NCBI GenBank assembly: GCA_016707115.1
Contig: JADJIH010000001.1
Coordinates: 62,001-126,000, forward strand
DNA length: 64,000 bases
Direction: 5' to 3'
Source: Ignavibacteriales bacterium
Lineage (GTDB): Bacteria > Bacteroidota > Ignavibacteria > Ignavibacteriales > Ignavibacteriaceae
Position numbers and translations under genes: made by a program. Under the pieces are notes generated by a model. That model was not told the DNA's origin. It saw only the letters and a list, made by a program, of their open reading frames with translations, and did not search any database. Positions 46,577 through 55,207 of this stretch are shown here, piece by piece; positions within the stretch are counted from its first letter, which is position 1; every line of letters starts with the position of its first letter.

Positions 46577-47332
46577 ATGCACACACAAAATAAAATATCT
46601 GTGGTCATTATTACAGGAAATGAAGAAAATAATATTAAAGATTGTCTGAAAAGTGTTAAATGGGCAGATGAAATAATCGTAGTTGATTCTGAAAGCTCAG
46701 ATGAAACTGCTAAAATTGCAAAAGAGTTTACAGATAAAGTTTTCATTCATAAATGGGATGGGTATTCTGCACAGAAAACCTATGCAATATCACTAGCAAA
46801 GAATGATTGGATACTTAGTATTGATGCGGATGAGCGGGTTTCAGATGAACTTGCAAAAGAAATTCTTGAAAAAGATTTAACAAAGCATAATGGATATTTT
46901 ATTAAAAGAGATAATTTCTTTTTGGGAAAACTTATTCGTGGCTGCGGTTGGGGAAATGATTTGCAATTAAGATTATTTAAAAAATCTGAAACCAAATTAT
47001 CTGATAGAATGGTTCACGAAAAGTTTATTGTAAACGGAAGCGTATCAGAACTCAAGAACAGTTTTTCACATTATTCATATCAAAATCTTAACGATGCTTT
47101 TATAAAGATTAACAACTATTCAACTCTTGAAGCCAATGAAAAAGCAGATAAAAAAACAGTTAATCTTTTTACTTTATTAATAAGTCCACCGATTTATTTC
47201 TTACACCATTTTATAATCCGTAAAGGATTTATAGATGGAATTTATGGAGCAATAATTTCTTATATGCACATGATTACAAAGCTCCAGGTTCAATTAAAGA
47301 TTATTGAAATAAAAAAGAATAAAAGATCTTAG
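46577..47332 (+). CDS. Family-2 glycosyltransferase (WaaE-like)
   Basis: A 251-residue GT-A enzyme. I chose ATG 46577 (MHTQNKISVVIITGNEENN) because GT2 domains start here; the open frame runs back to 46442 through the neighbouring gene. IITGNEENNIKDCLKSV, IIVVDSESSDETAKIA and ILSIDADERVS (the DxD-type metal site) are clear. KDLQLRLFKK and YSTLEANEK are shared with LPS-core glucosyltransferases of the WaaE/KdtX group. TAAATTTG at 46542-46549 could be its -7 promoter element. The GT9 gene follows after 4 nt. Confidence 0.85.
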   Translation: MHTQNKISVVIITGNEENNIKDCLKSVKWADEIIVVDSESSDETAKIAKEFTDKVFIHKWDGYSAQKTYAISLAKNDWILSIDADERVSDELAKEILEKDLTKHNGYFIKRDNFFLGKLIRGCGWGNDLQLRLFKKSETKLSDRMVHEKFIVNGSVSELKNSFSHYSYQNLNDAFIKINNYSTLEANEKADKKTVNLFTLLISPPIYFLHHFIIRKGFIDGIYGAIISYMHMITKLQVQLKIIEIKKNKRS

Positions 47333-47336
47333 CAAT

Positions 47337-48365
47337 ATGAAACAACTGAGACTTTTAGTTGCCAGGATTGATAGAATTGGCGATGTAGTACTTTCAACTC
47401 CTCTTCCGCGTGAAATCAAAAAAAAATATCCGGATAGTTACGTTGCTGTCTTAGTTAAGAACTACACAAAGGATATTTATTTAAATAATCCTAATGTTGA
47501 TGAGATTATCACTTATGATAATCCTGATAAGACCGAAAAAAGTTTTTGGGAATTAGTTAGTGAAATTAAGCAGTACAAATTTTCGCATGCATTTATGCTT
47601 CTTCCAAATGAAAAATTAAATTATGTACTTTTTGCAGCAGGAATAAAATATAGAGTTGGTGTCGGTCATAAGCTTTATCAGTTTTTAACTTTTGCAAAAT
47701 ACGTTGATCGGAAAAAATATAATCCTTTGCGACATGAAGCCGATTATTGTCTGGATATGGTTAGAAAAATCGGTGTAAATGTAAATGAGATTCATCCTGA
47801 AATATTTTTGAGTGAGAATGAAAAAATTACGGCAGCAGAGATAAGAAAATCACTTAAAGAGAATAATGAATTACTAATTGGAATTCACATAACCAGCGGA
47901 AATTCTGCTCCAAATCTTTCAGTGAAAAGTTATCTGGAATTGATAAAAATACTTTCTAGTAACAAAAAATTAAAAGTTATAATCACTGATTTTAAGCCAC
48001 CTGATGAATTACAAAATCTTTCTAACGTAGAGTATATCTTCAAAGGGGAAACACTAAGAATGGATATCGTTAGATTTGCTTCCCTTGATTTATTGATTTC
48101 TAATAGTACAGGCCCAATGCATATTTGTGCTGCACTTAAAGTTCCAACTTTATCTGTTTTTTGTCCACTAACGGCCTGTTCTGTAAAACTTTGGGGACCG
48201 CTTGGCAATAAATCTGAAATCCTTTTACCTAAACAAAGTTATTGCGATAACCATTGTCCGATTGATCCCAAAAAATGTGACTACTCAAAAGAAGGAGGAA
48301 TCACCGCTCAAGATGTTGCTGAAAGAGTTTACACAGCCATCAAAAGTTGGAATAATTGGAAATAG
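47337..48365 (+). CDS. Family-9 (heptosyltransferase-like) glycosyltransferase
   Basis: A 342-residue GT-B protein of the ADP-heptose:LPS heptosyltransferase family. The N-terminus LLVARIDRIGDVVLSTPLPR is the family signature (R-x-D-R-I-G-D). The C-terminal half has LLIGIHITSGNSAPNLS, LLISNSTGPMHICAALKVPT and LSVFCPLT, the donor pocket. A cysteine cluster (SYCDNHCPIDPKKCDYS) lies near the end, often seen in this family. It probably adds a heptose or another sugar to the LPS core. Co-transcribed with the GT2 gene. Confidence 0.9.
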   Translation: MKQLRLLVARIDRIGDVVLSTPLPREIKKKYPDSYVAVLVKNYTKDIYLNNPNVDEIITYDNPDKTEKSFWELVSEIKQYKFSHAFMLLPNEKLNYVLFAAGIKYRVGVGHKLYQFLTFAKYVDRKKYNPLRHEADYCLDMVRKIGVNVNEIHPEIFLSENEKITAAEIRKSLKENNELLIGIHITSGNSAPNLSVKSYLELIKILSSNKKLKVIITDFKPPDELQNLSNVEYIFKGETLRMDIVRFASLDLLISNSTGPMHICAALKVPTLSVFCPLTACSVKLWGPLGNKSEILLPKQSYCDNHCPIDPKKCDYSKEGGITAQDVAERVYTAIKSWNNWK

Positions 48366-48477
48366 TTAAGTTAATTTTAGTAAATACGATCAGTTAATTG
48401 TCTTTCACGTCTTCACATTTTTTTAGTAAATTCACACGAAAATTATTAACAATTCTAAGAAATTATAGAGCATATTA

Positions 48478-49365
48478 ATGAAAGAATATCTTGATCTGGT
48501 TAAACTAGTTATTAATGAAGGAACACATAAAAAATCCAGAACAGGCATAGATACAATATCTTATTTTGGTGCTTTTTATAAAGTTGATCTGCAAAAAGGA
48601 TTTCCTCTTTTAACCACAAAAAAAGTTGAATGGAAATCTCTTCTGAAAGAAGTTCTATGGTATTTATCCGGGGAAAATCATATTAGAAATTTAAGACAAC
48701 ACACAAAAATTTGGGATGCCTGGGCTGATGCTGATGGAAGATTACAGACTGCTTATGGTAGATTTTGGAGAAGATTTCCGGTTCCGGCAGCCAATGCGTA
48801 TTTAGAAGGAGAAATTTTTGTAAATGAAAATAATCCTTTTGTAAGAAAAGAAGAAAACGGTTCACTTACATTCGATCAAGTTGGTTGGGTTATTAACGAA
48901 ATAAAACATAACCCCAACTCCCGCAGATTAGTAATTTCTGCCTGGCATCCGGCAAATGCTGTAATAAGCAAATTGCCTCCTTGTCATTACACTTTTACAT
49001 TTAATGTTAATGATGGAAAACTTAATTGTCATTTAACTCAGCGTTCTGGTGATATTGCTCTTGGAATTCCATTTAATCTTGCAGCTTACTCTATGCTTAC
49101 ACAAATAATAGCACAGGAAACAAATCTGGAGTTAGGCCAATTTGCACATACTATTATTGATGCTCATATCTATCACGCTGAAAAGGGAAGCGAGATGGAA
49201 AAATTTGATCATCTTGAAGGTTTGAAATTACAATTGCTGCGTGAACCTTTAACTTTACCAAAACTAAAAATTACTAAAAAGCCAATTGATGAATTAGTGT
49301 TTGAAGATTTTGAATTGATTAATTACAAATATCACGATAAAATAAAATTTGAGGTTGCAGTTTGA
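48478..49365 (+). CDS. thyA: Thymidylate synthase
   Basis: A 295-residue ThyA, somewhat longer than the usual 264. It makes dTMP from dUMP with methylene-tetrahydrofolate. Catalytic Cys169 is in KLPPCHYTF; the RSGDIALGIPFNLAAYS, FAHTIIDAHIYH and AYGRFWR motifs are intact. An insert after AYGRFWRRFP (PVPAANAYLEGEIF and on to ENGSLT) accounts for the extra length. The 3' end overlaps folA by 4 nt, so synthesis of dTMP and recycling of dihydrofolate are coupled. Confidence 0.98.
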   Translation: MKEYLDLVKLVINEGTHKKSRTGIDTISYFGAFYKVDLQKGFPLLTTKKVEWKSLLKEVLWYLSGENHIRNLRQHTKIWDAWADADGRLQTAYGRFWRRFPVPAANAYLEGEIFVNENNPFVRKEENGSLTFDQVGWVINEIKHNPNSRRLVISAWHPANAVISKLPPCHYTFTFNVNDGKLNCHLTQRSGDIALGIPFNLAAYSMLTQIIAQETNLELGQFAHTIIDAHIYHAEKGSEMEKFDHLEGLKLQLLREPLTLPKLKITKKPIDELVFEDFELINYKYHDKIKFEVAV

Positions 49366-49844
49366 TTATTAGCCTGATTGTTGCGATTGCGCAAAATGGA
49401 GTGATAGGAAAATCAAACGGAGAAATGTCCTGGCACGTTAAAGAAGAGTTCCAGCATTTTAAGAATACTACTTTGGGCTTTCCAATAATTATGGGAAGAA
49501 AAACTTTTGAAACTCTTGGTAAACCACTTAAAGGCAGATTAAATATTGTTGTAAGCAAAAATCAATCTTATAAAACTTTGTTTGATGATGTTGTTGTTGA
49601 ATCATCTTTAGATAAAGCTATAGAACATTGTAAAAATATTAATTCCGAAAGAATATTTATTATTGGCGGAGGAGAGATTTACAGGCAAGCAATTGCTTTT
49701 GTTGATGAAATGATCATTACTTTTATGAAGTTTCAAGCTGAAGGTGAAGTAAAATTTCCTAAAATAAATGATGGTGAATGGAAGAGAGATAAAATTAAAG
49801 ATCACGAATTGTTTGAAATATTTAGATACTTAAGAAAGAGTTAA
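49362..49844 (+). CDS. folA: Dihydrofolate reductase
   Basis: A 160-residue DHFR starting at TTG 49362, inside the thyA stop; a GAGG site lies about 7 nt upstream. LIVAIAQNGVIGK is the N-terminal strand, WHVKEEFQHFKNTT replaces the usual W.LPEDLxxFK with Glu in the catalytic acid position, and IIMGRKTFETLG, LNIVVSKNQSY and IFIIGGGEIYRQAI are typical. It regenerates tetrahydrofolate used by ThyA. Its TAA overlaps the ATG of mutL by 1 nt. Confidence 0.96.
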   Translation: MIISLIVAIAQNGVIGKSNGEMSWHVKEEFQHFKNTTLGFPIIMGRKTFETLGKPLKGRLNIVVSKNQSYKTLFDDVVVESSLDKAIEHCKNINSERIFIIGGGEIYRQAIAFVDEMIITFMKFQAEGEVKFPKINDGEWKRDKIKDHELFEIFRYLRKS

Positions 49845-51673
49845 TGGCGTCCCGAATAAAAATATTACCTGATAATCTTGCTAGTAAAATTGCTGCAGGT
49901 GAAGTAGTTCAGCGTCCTGAATCAGTTGTGAAAGAGTTATTAGAAAATGCCGTTGATGCTAACTCAACTTCGATAGAATTGATTGTTAAGCAGGCTGGCA
50001 AGTCTCTTATTCAGGTTTGTGATAATGGAACGGGAATGACCGAAGAAGAAGCAGTTCTATGCATTCACAAGCATGCAACTAGCAAAATTTCATCAATGGA
50101 AGATCTGGAATCTATTGCAACACTTGGTTTTCGTGGAGAAGCTTTAAGTTCCATTGCTTCGGTTTGTCAGCTTGAAATCAGGACTGAAACAAGAGATGCT
50201 GAGATTGGAACGCTGTTAAAAGTTGAAAGTGAAAATGAAATCATTACTGAAAAAATATCCGCACCTAAAGGTACTTGCATTGCCGTAAAAAATATTTTTT
50301 ATAATATACCGGCAAGAAGAAAATTCTTAAAGACCGATAGTACTGAGTTAAAACACATTATTGATACATTTAACAGAATTGCTTTAGCTTATCCAGAAAT
50401 ATCGTTTAAGTTTTACAATTCCGATAATCTTGTTTTTGATTATTTTACCGGGACACTTGAAGAAAGAATCCAGCAGGTTTTTGCTGATAATATGATGGAA
50501 GCATTAATTCCGGTTAAAGAGGAAACCGATTATCTTTCATTAAACGGTTATATCGGTAAGCCTTCTATTTTTAAGAAAAGCAGAGGTGAGCAGTATTTAT
50601 TTCTTAATAAGCGATTTGTTATAAATAAAAATATAAATCACGCTGTATTCACCGCGTTTGAAAATATCCTGGAAAAAGGTGATTATCCTTTTTTCATACT
50701 ATTTGTAACATTAGATCCTAAAAAAGTTGATGTTAATATTCATCCTTCGAAGCTTGAAGTAAAGTTTGATGATGAAAAAGATATTTACAATTTTGTTTTA
50801 TCTGTTGTTCGCAAAAGTATTGGAAGCCATGATTTAGTTCCAACAATGTCTTTTGAAAATGTTACTTCACAAGGAGAAAGGCTTTCCTTCAATGCTTTTA
50901 ATGCTGTAAAACAAAATGATTTTTCTGATCGACCGGTTTTCAATGAAAGAGAAAAACGGGAAAGAACAACTGTTACTGATGAAGATATTGATTTAGTTTT
51001 TAGTTCATTAACGAAAAATATTTTACCTGGTTCAAGTTCAGGATATGAACAAACCGAAAATAAATTTGAGAAACAGGTTGAACATTCAGCATCAACAGAA
51101 ATTGAAACAACTTTTTTAATACAGCTTCATAACAAGTATATTTTATCTCAGATTAAAAGCGGACTAATGATAATTGATCAGCATGTTGCTCATGAGAGAA
51201 TATTGTATGAGAAAGTGTTATCAAGACTTGAAGCTAATATGCCGTTTACGCAGCAATTACTTTTCCCGATAAAAGTTCAGTTTGATGTTGCGAGTTATGA
51301 GATATTAAAAGAGCTTAATTTGATGATAACTAAACTTGGGTTTAAATTAAAATATCTCCCCAAAAGTTATGTGATGATCGAAGGCGTTCCTGATGACATT
51401 AAAAACGGTTCTGAGGAAAAAATTTTACGCGAGTTTATTTCAGAGTATGTTAATAATCAAACCGAAAAACAATTGGAAGAAAAAGATAATGTTGCAAAAT
51501 CATATTCTTGCAAAGCGGCTATAAAGGCTGGTGATAAGCTTTCGGAAAAAGAAATGCGATTGTTAATTGATCAATTATTTGCAACCTCAATGCCTTATGT
51601 TTGTCCACATGGAAGACCAATAGTGATAAAAATTTCTTTAGAGGAATTTGATAGAAGATTTGGAAGAACATAG
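49844..51673 (+). CDS. mutL: DNA mismatch repair protein MutL
   Basis: A 609-residue MutL. The GHKL ATPase has ELLENAVDANS, VCDNGTGM, HATSKI and GFRGEALSSI. The C-terminal dimerisation domain carries an endonuclease-type motif (DQHVAHERILYE, a DQHAxxE variant), SCKAAIKAG and CPHGRPIVI. These metal-binding motifs mark nicking MutL proteins of bacteria without MutH, which fits the lack of mutH here. It acts with the MutS encoded at 2.45 kb. It is coupled to folA by a 1-nt stop-start overlap. Confidence 0.98.
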   Translation: MASRIKILPDNLASKIAAGEVVQRPESVVKELLENAVDANSTSIELIVKQAGKSLIQVCDNGTGMTEEEAVLCIHKHATSKISSMEDLESIATLGFRGEALSSIASVCQLEIRTETRDAEIGTLLKVESENEIITEKISAPKGTCIAVKNIFYNIPARRKFLKTDSTELKHIIDTFNRIALAYPEISFKFYNSDNLVFDYFTGTLEERIQQVFADNMMEALIPVKEETDYLSLNGYIGKPSIFKKSRGEQYLFLNKRFVINKNINHAVFTAFENILEKGDYPFFILFVTLDPKKVDVNIHPSKLEVKFDDEKDIYNFVLSVVRKSIGSHDLVPTMSFENVTSQGERLSFNAFNAVKQNDFSDRPVFNEREKRERTTVTDEDIDLVFSSLTKNILPGSSSGYEQTENKFEKQVEHSASTEIETTFLIQLHNKYILSQIKSGLMIIDQHVAHERILYEKVLSRLEANMPFTQQLLFPIKVQFDVASYEILKELNLMITKLGFKLKYLPKSYVMIEGVPDDIKNGSEEKILREFISEYVNNQTEKQLEEKDNVAKSYSCKAAIKAGDKLSEKEMRLLIDQLFATSMPYVCPHGRPIVIKISLEEFDRRFGRT

Positions 51674-51719
51674 TTTATTTTTAAGTATAAAAATTAGTTA
51701 ACCAACAAAAAGGAAGCCT

Positions 51720-53375
51720 ATGTCTGATTTAGAATATCTGAAGCAAAGAAAAAGCTATGATGAAAAAGCTAAATCTGCGAAATCGAATGGGATGAAATTC
51801 ACTACTGTCAGCGGACAGGATATTGATGTTTTTTATGGACCCGACGATATTGAAAATATAAACTACTTAAGTGAAATTGGTTTTCCTGGTGAGTATCCTT
51901 ACACTCGTGGTATTCATCCAAATGGTTATCGCGGTAAAATATGGACAATGAGGCAATTTGCCGGGTTTGGTTCTCCCGAAGACACTAATGAAAGATTTCA
52001 CTATTTATTAAATCATGGACAAACCGGATTATCGGTTGCATTTGATTTACCAACATTGATGGGCTGGGATGCAGATGCTCCAATAAGCGATGGCGAAGTT
52101 GGAATTTGCGGTGTTGCAATTTCTTCACTTCAGGATATGGAAATTCTTTTTGATAAAATTCCTTTAGACAAAGTTTCTACATCGATGACAATTAATTCAC
52201 CTGCTGCGATGATCTTTGCATTTTATCTTGCTGTTGCGCAAAAGCAGGGAGTTGATTTTAAAAATTTACGGGGCACACTTCAGAACGATATTTTAAAAGA
52301 GTACATCGCACAAAAGGAATTCATATATCCGCCAACTCCTTCAATGAGAATTATTGTTGATATGATTGAGTACTGTAAGAATGAAGTTCCGCAGTGGAAT
52401 CCGGTTTCAGTAAGCGGTTATCACATTCGTGAGGCTGGTTCAACATCAGTGCAGGAACTTGCTTATACACTTGCAGATGGATTTGCGTATATCGAAGCTT
52501 GTATCGAAAGAGGAATGGATGTTGATGAATTTGCTCCGCGCATTTCTTTCTTTTTTAATTCGCACTTAGATTTTTTTGAAGAGATTGCAAAATTCAGAGC
52601 AGCTAGAAAAATTTATGCAAAACGTATGAAAGAAAAATACGGAGCAAAAAATCCACGTTCCTGGTGGTTAAGATTTCATACGCAAACTGCCGGTTGTACT
52701 TTAACAGCACAACAGCCCGAGAATAACATAATAAGAACAGCCTTCCAGGCATTAGCAGGAGTGCTTGGCGGAACCCAATCACTTCACACAAATTCTATGG
52801 ATGAAACATTAGCATTGCCAAGTGAAAAAGCAGTTAAGATTGCTTTAAGAACCCAGCAGCTGATTGCTTACGAAACCGGAGTAATAAACTCTGTTGATCC
52901 TTTAGGTGGCAGTTATTTTGTAGAAGCTTTAACTGATAAAATGGAGAAAGAAGCCAATGCGATATTTGATCAGATAGATTCTCTTGGCGGAGTTGTTGCC
53001 GCGATTGAAACCGGATATTTCCAGAAAGAAATTGCAGACGCTGCCTATCGTTATCAAAAGGAAGTTGAGAGAAAAGAAAAGTTTATTGTAGGTGTAAATG
53101 AATTTGTAGAAGAAAATGAAAAAGTTGACATTCCAATCTTAACGGTTTCTCCTGAAGTTCAAAAGCAGCAAGTAAAACGATTAAGAGAATTAAAACAAAG
53201 TAGAAATCAAAAAGCTGTGGAAGAGAGCTTAGCTTCAATTAAGCAGGCCGCAATTGATGGCAGTAATCTTATGCCGGTATTTTTAACAGCAGCACAAAAC
53301 TACGTTACTCTTGGTGAAATGATTGGCGAGTTAAAAGAAGTTTTTGGCACATATGAAGAAACCGCAGTTTTCTAA
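51720..53375 (+). CDS. Methylmalonyl-CoA mutase-family large subunit, catalytic domain only
   Basis: A 551-residue acyl-CoA mutase large subunit. YTRGIHPNGYRGKIWTMRQ, LSVAFDLPTLMGWD, GTLQNDILKEY, SVSGYHIREAGST and SWWLRFHTQTAG are the (alpha/beta)8 barrel of methylmalonyl-CoA mutase. The separate C-terminal B12-binding domain with the DxHxxG motif is absent, so a partner small subunit must be encoded elsewhere. Reaction: adenosylcobalamin-dependent interconversion of (R)-methylmalonyl-CoA and succinyl-CoA, or a related acyl-CoA isomerisation. An AGGAAG site precedes ATG 51720. The stop overlaps the next ATG. Confidence 0.93.
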   Translation: MSDLEYLKQRKSYDEKAKSAKSNGMKFTTVSGQDIDVFYGPDDIENINYLSEIGFPGEYPYTRGIHPNGYRGKIWTMRQFAGFGSPEDTNERFHYLLNHGQTGLSVAFDLPTLMGWDADAPISDGEVGICGVAISSLQDMEILFDKIPLDKVSTSMTINSPAAMIFAFYLAVAQKQGVDFKNLRGTLQNDILKEYIAQKEFIYPPTPSMRIIVDMIEYCKNEVPQWNPVSVSGYHIREAGSTSVQELAYTLADGFAYIEACIERGMDVDEFAPRISFFFNSHLDFFEEIAKFRAARKIYAKRMKEKYGAKNPRSWWLRFHTQTAGCTLTAQQPENNIIRTAFQALAGVLGGTQSLHTNSMDETLALPSEKAVKIALRTQQLIAYETGVINSVDPLGGSYFVEALTDKMEKEANAIFDQIDSLGGVVAAIETGYFQKEIADAAYRYQKEVERKEKFIVGVNEFVEENEKVDIPILTVSPEVQKQQVKRLRELKQSRNQKAVEESLASIKQAAIDGSNLMPVFLTAAQNYVTLGEMIGELKEVFGTYEETAVF

Positions 53376-54253
53376 TGATTAAGAATTATTTTCATTTATT
53401 ACGTGTTCCTCAGTGGATAAAAAATCTTTTTGTTTTTGTTCCGTTATTGTTTTCTCTGCATTTTTTTGAAGCAGATTATTTTGTACAAACTCTTAAAGGT
53501 TTTTTTATTTTCTGCTTGGCATCAAGTTTTATATATATCATTAACGATATAATAGATATTGAGGCCGATGCCGCCCATCCCAAGAAGAAGCTTAGACCTT
53601 TACCTTCAGGAAAAATTTCTAAACGATCAGCTTGGTACGCTTCCGTACTAATTTTTGTAATACTTGTGCTACTTTTATTTTTAGTAAATATAGCTTTTAT
53701 TTTGTACTTGATAAGCTTTGTAGTGTTGAATGTTTTGTATTCGCTTTATTTTAAACACATTGTTATACTTGATGTTTTTAGTATTGCCGCAGGATTTACA
53801 CTTCGTGTTTTAGGTGGTGCAGCAGTTATTTCTGTTCCGGTCTCAAGCTGGTTAATTTTAACAACAATGTTCATTTCACTTTTTCTTGGTGTGATGAAAC
53901 GTCATTCAGAGCTGGAACAAATGTCAGATGATCAACTTGGTTCAACAAGAAAAGTACTAGCTGAATATTCACTGACTTTTACAAATCAAATTGCAACCGT
54001 TGCTGCTGCAGGAGTAATAATATGTTATGCACTTTATACAGTTTCTCCAAGAACTGTTTCGATTTTCGGTTCTGAAAATCTTATTTACACTACACCTTTT
54101 GTTGTATTTGGTATTTTTAGATTTATGTACTTAGAATATTTAAATCAAAAAGGTGAAAACACAACTCAAATAATGCTAACTGATATTCCTATGATCATAA
54201 CAGTTATTCTTTATGCTGCTACAACTGTCCTAATCATCTATAAAATATTTTGA
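53375..54253 (+). CDS. UbiA-family prenyltransferase (decaprenyl-phosphate phosphoribosyltransferase-like)
   Basis: A 292-residue integral membrane protein with about nine helices. The first Asp-rich motif is YIINDIIDIEAD (residues 54-65) followed by HPKKKLRPLPSGK; this pattern is shared with decaprenyl-phosphate 5-phosphoribosyltransferase (DPPR synthase) rather than ubiquinone UbiA. DPPR-type enzymes attach ribose-5-phosphate to a polyprenyl-phosphate to supply a decaprenyl-arabinose precursor or similar. The second motif is less clear. It is coupled to the mutase gene by a 1-nt overlap and followed directly by a lipoprotein gene. Confidence 0.8.
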   Translation: MIKNYFHLLRVPQWIKNLFVFVPLLFSLHFFEADYFVQTLKGFFIFCLASSFIYIINDIIDIEADAAHPKKKLRPLPSGKISKRSAWYASVLIFVILVLLLFLVNIAFILYLISFVVLNVLYSLYFKHIVILDVFSIAAGFTLRVLGGAAVISVPVSSWLILTTMFISLFLGVMKRHSELEQMSDDQLGSTRKVLAEYSLTFTNQIATVAAAGVIICYALYTVSPRTVSIFGSENLIYTTPFVVFGIFRFMYLEYLNQKGENTTQIMLTDIPMIITVILYAATTVLIIYKIF

Positions 54254-54709
54254 ATGAAAAGAAAAATTATTTTATTGTCTAAAGTTTTAATTTTAATTGG
54301 ATTAATAACTTCCTGTTCTTCTAATTTATCTGAAAAGAATTTCGATGAACTTGATATTAAAATTGTTGATGTTCAAAGCTGGTTAAATTTAATGCCTGGT
54401 GGCCCTGGTTCATTTCATATCTCTGGTAAATATGAACTTCCAGAAGAATTAGACGAAAGAGAAATATTTCTTTATAAAATAATTGTCATTGATAACGGCA
54501 AAGAAATCTATAATTTAATTGCTGAATTGCAGTTTGTTAATAATTCATTAAATGGAATTAAAGAATTTACTTTCACAAATCATTATCAAACTGAGATTGA
54601 ACCAATACTAATGCAAAAAGATACTATCGATATACGACTTATTTTTAGTGTAAATAGTTTGCCAGTTAAAAAAGATTTAAATAAAATTCCACTTACCCGC
54701 GCATATTAG
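54254..54709 (+). CDS. Small lipoprotein of unknown function
   Basis: A 151-residue protein with a leader and lipobox (ILIGLITSCSSN). The mature part has no family I recognise. It contains PGGPGSFHISGKYELPEEL and QTEIEPILMQKDTIDIRLIFSV, a pattern of short beta strands. ATG 54254 follows the previous stop directly. Confidence 0.6.
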   Translation: MKRKIILLSKVLILIGLITSCSSNLSEKNFDELDIKIVDVQSWLNLMPGGPGSFHISGKYELPEELDEREIFLYKIIVIDNGKEIYNLIAELQFVNNSLNGIKEFTFTNHYQTEIEPILMQKDTIDIRLIFSVNSLPVKKDLNKIPLTRAY

Positions 54710-54722
54710 ATTATTTCTAAAA

Positions 54723-55128
54723 ATGAATCAACAAAATTATTCTGTAATCCTTTTTGATGGTGTTTGTAACTTCTGCAATTACTGGGTTAATTTTATTCTT
54801 GATAGGGATAAAAAAAACATATTTAGGTTTGCTGCACTTACAATCTGAAAAAGGATAAGAACTATTGGATAAATTTAATCTTCCTAAAGGTGATTTTGAT
54901 TCTTTTATTTTGATTGCAGATAGCAAAGTATTCAAAAAATCATCTGCTGCTTTTGAAATTGCAAAACATTTGAATGGCTGGCCAAAAATAATTATTCCCT
55001 TTAGTATTTTACCTCATTCATTAACTGATATCATTTATGATTTAGTTGCTAAAAACAGATATAAGTTTTTCGGCAAAAAGGATGCGTGCAGAATCCCAAC
55101 AAAAGACGAAAAAAGTAAATTTCTTTAG
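54723..55128 (+). pseudogene. DCC-family thiol-disulfide oxidoreductase (DUF393), broken
   Basis: The N-terminal part from ATG 54723 reads ILFDGVCNFCNYWVNFILDR, with the FDGxCNxC signature of the DCC (DUF393) family. The frame ends after FRFAAL; if the A at 54840 is skipped after CTT, it continues QSEKG, and an in-frame TAA (54856-54858) then interrupts before ELLDKFNLPKGDFDSFILIA. The rest reads normally to FGKKDACRIPTKDEKSKFL, the family's C-terminus. So there is one extra base and one nonsense codon (CAA to TAA would explain it). The CxxC itself is intact. It is probably a pseudogene. Confidence 0.82.
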
Positions 55129-55207
55129 TATATCTCGCGTTTTCCTAATTGGGATAAACATTATTTTAGGTTAAATTTACCTCACAAAATTTAGAGTAAA
55201 AGGCGTA

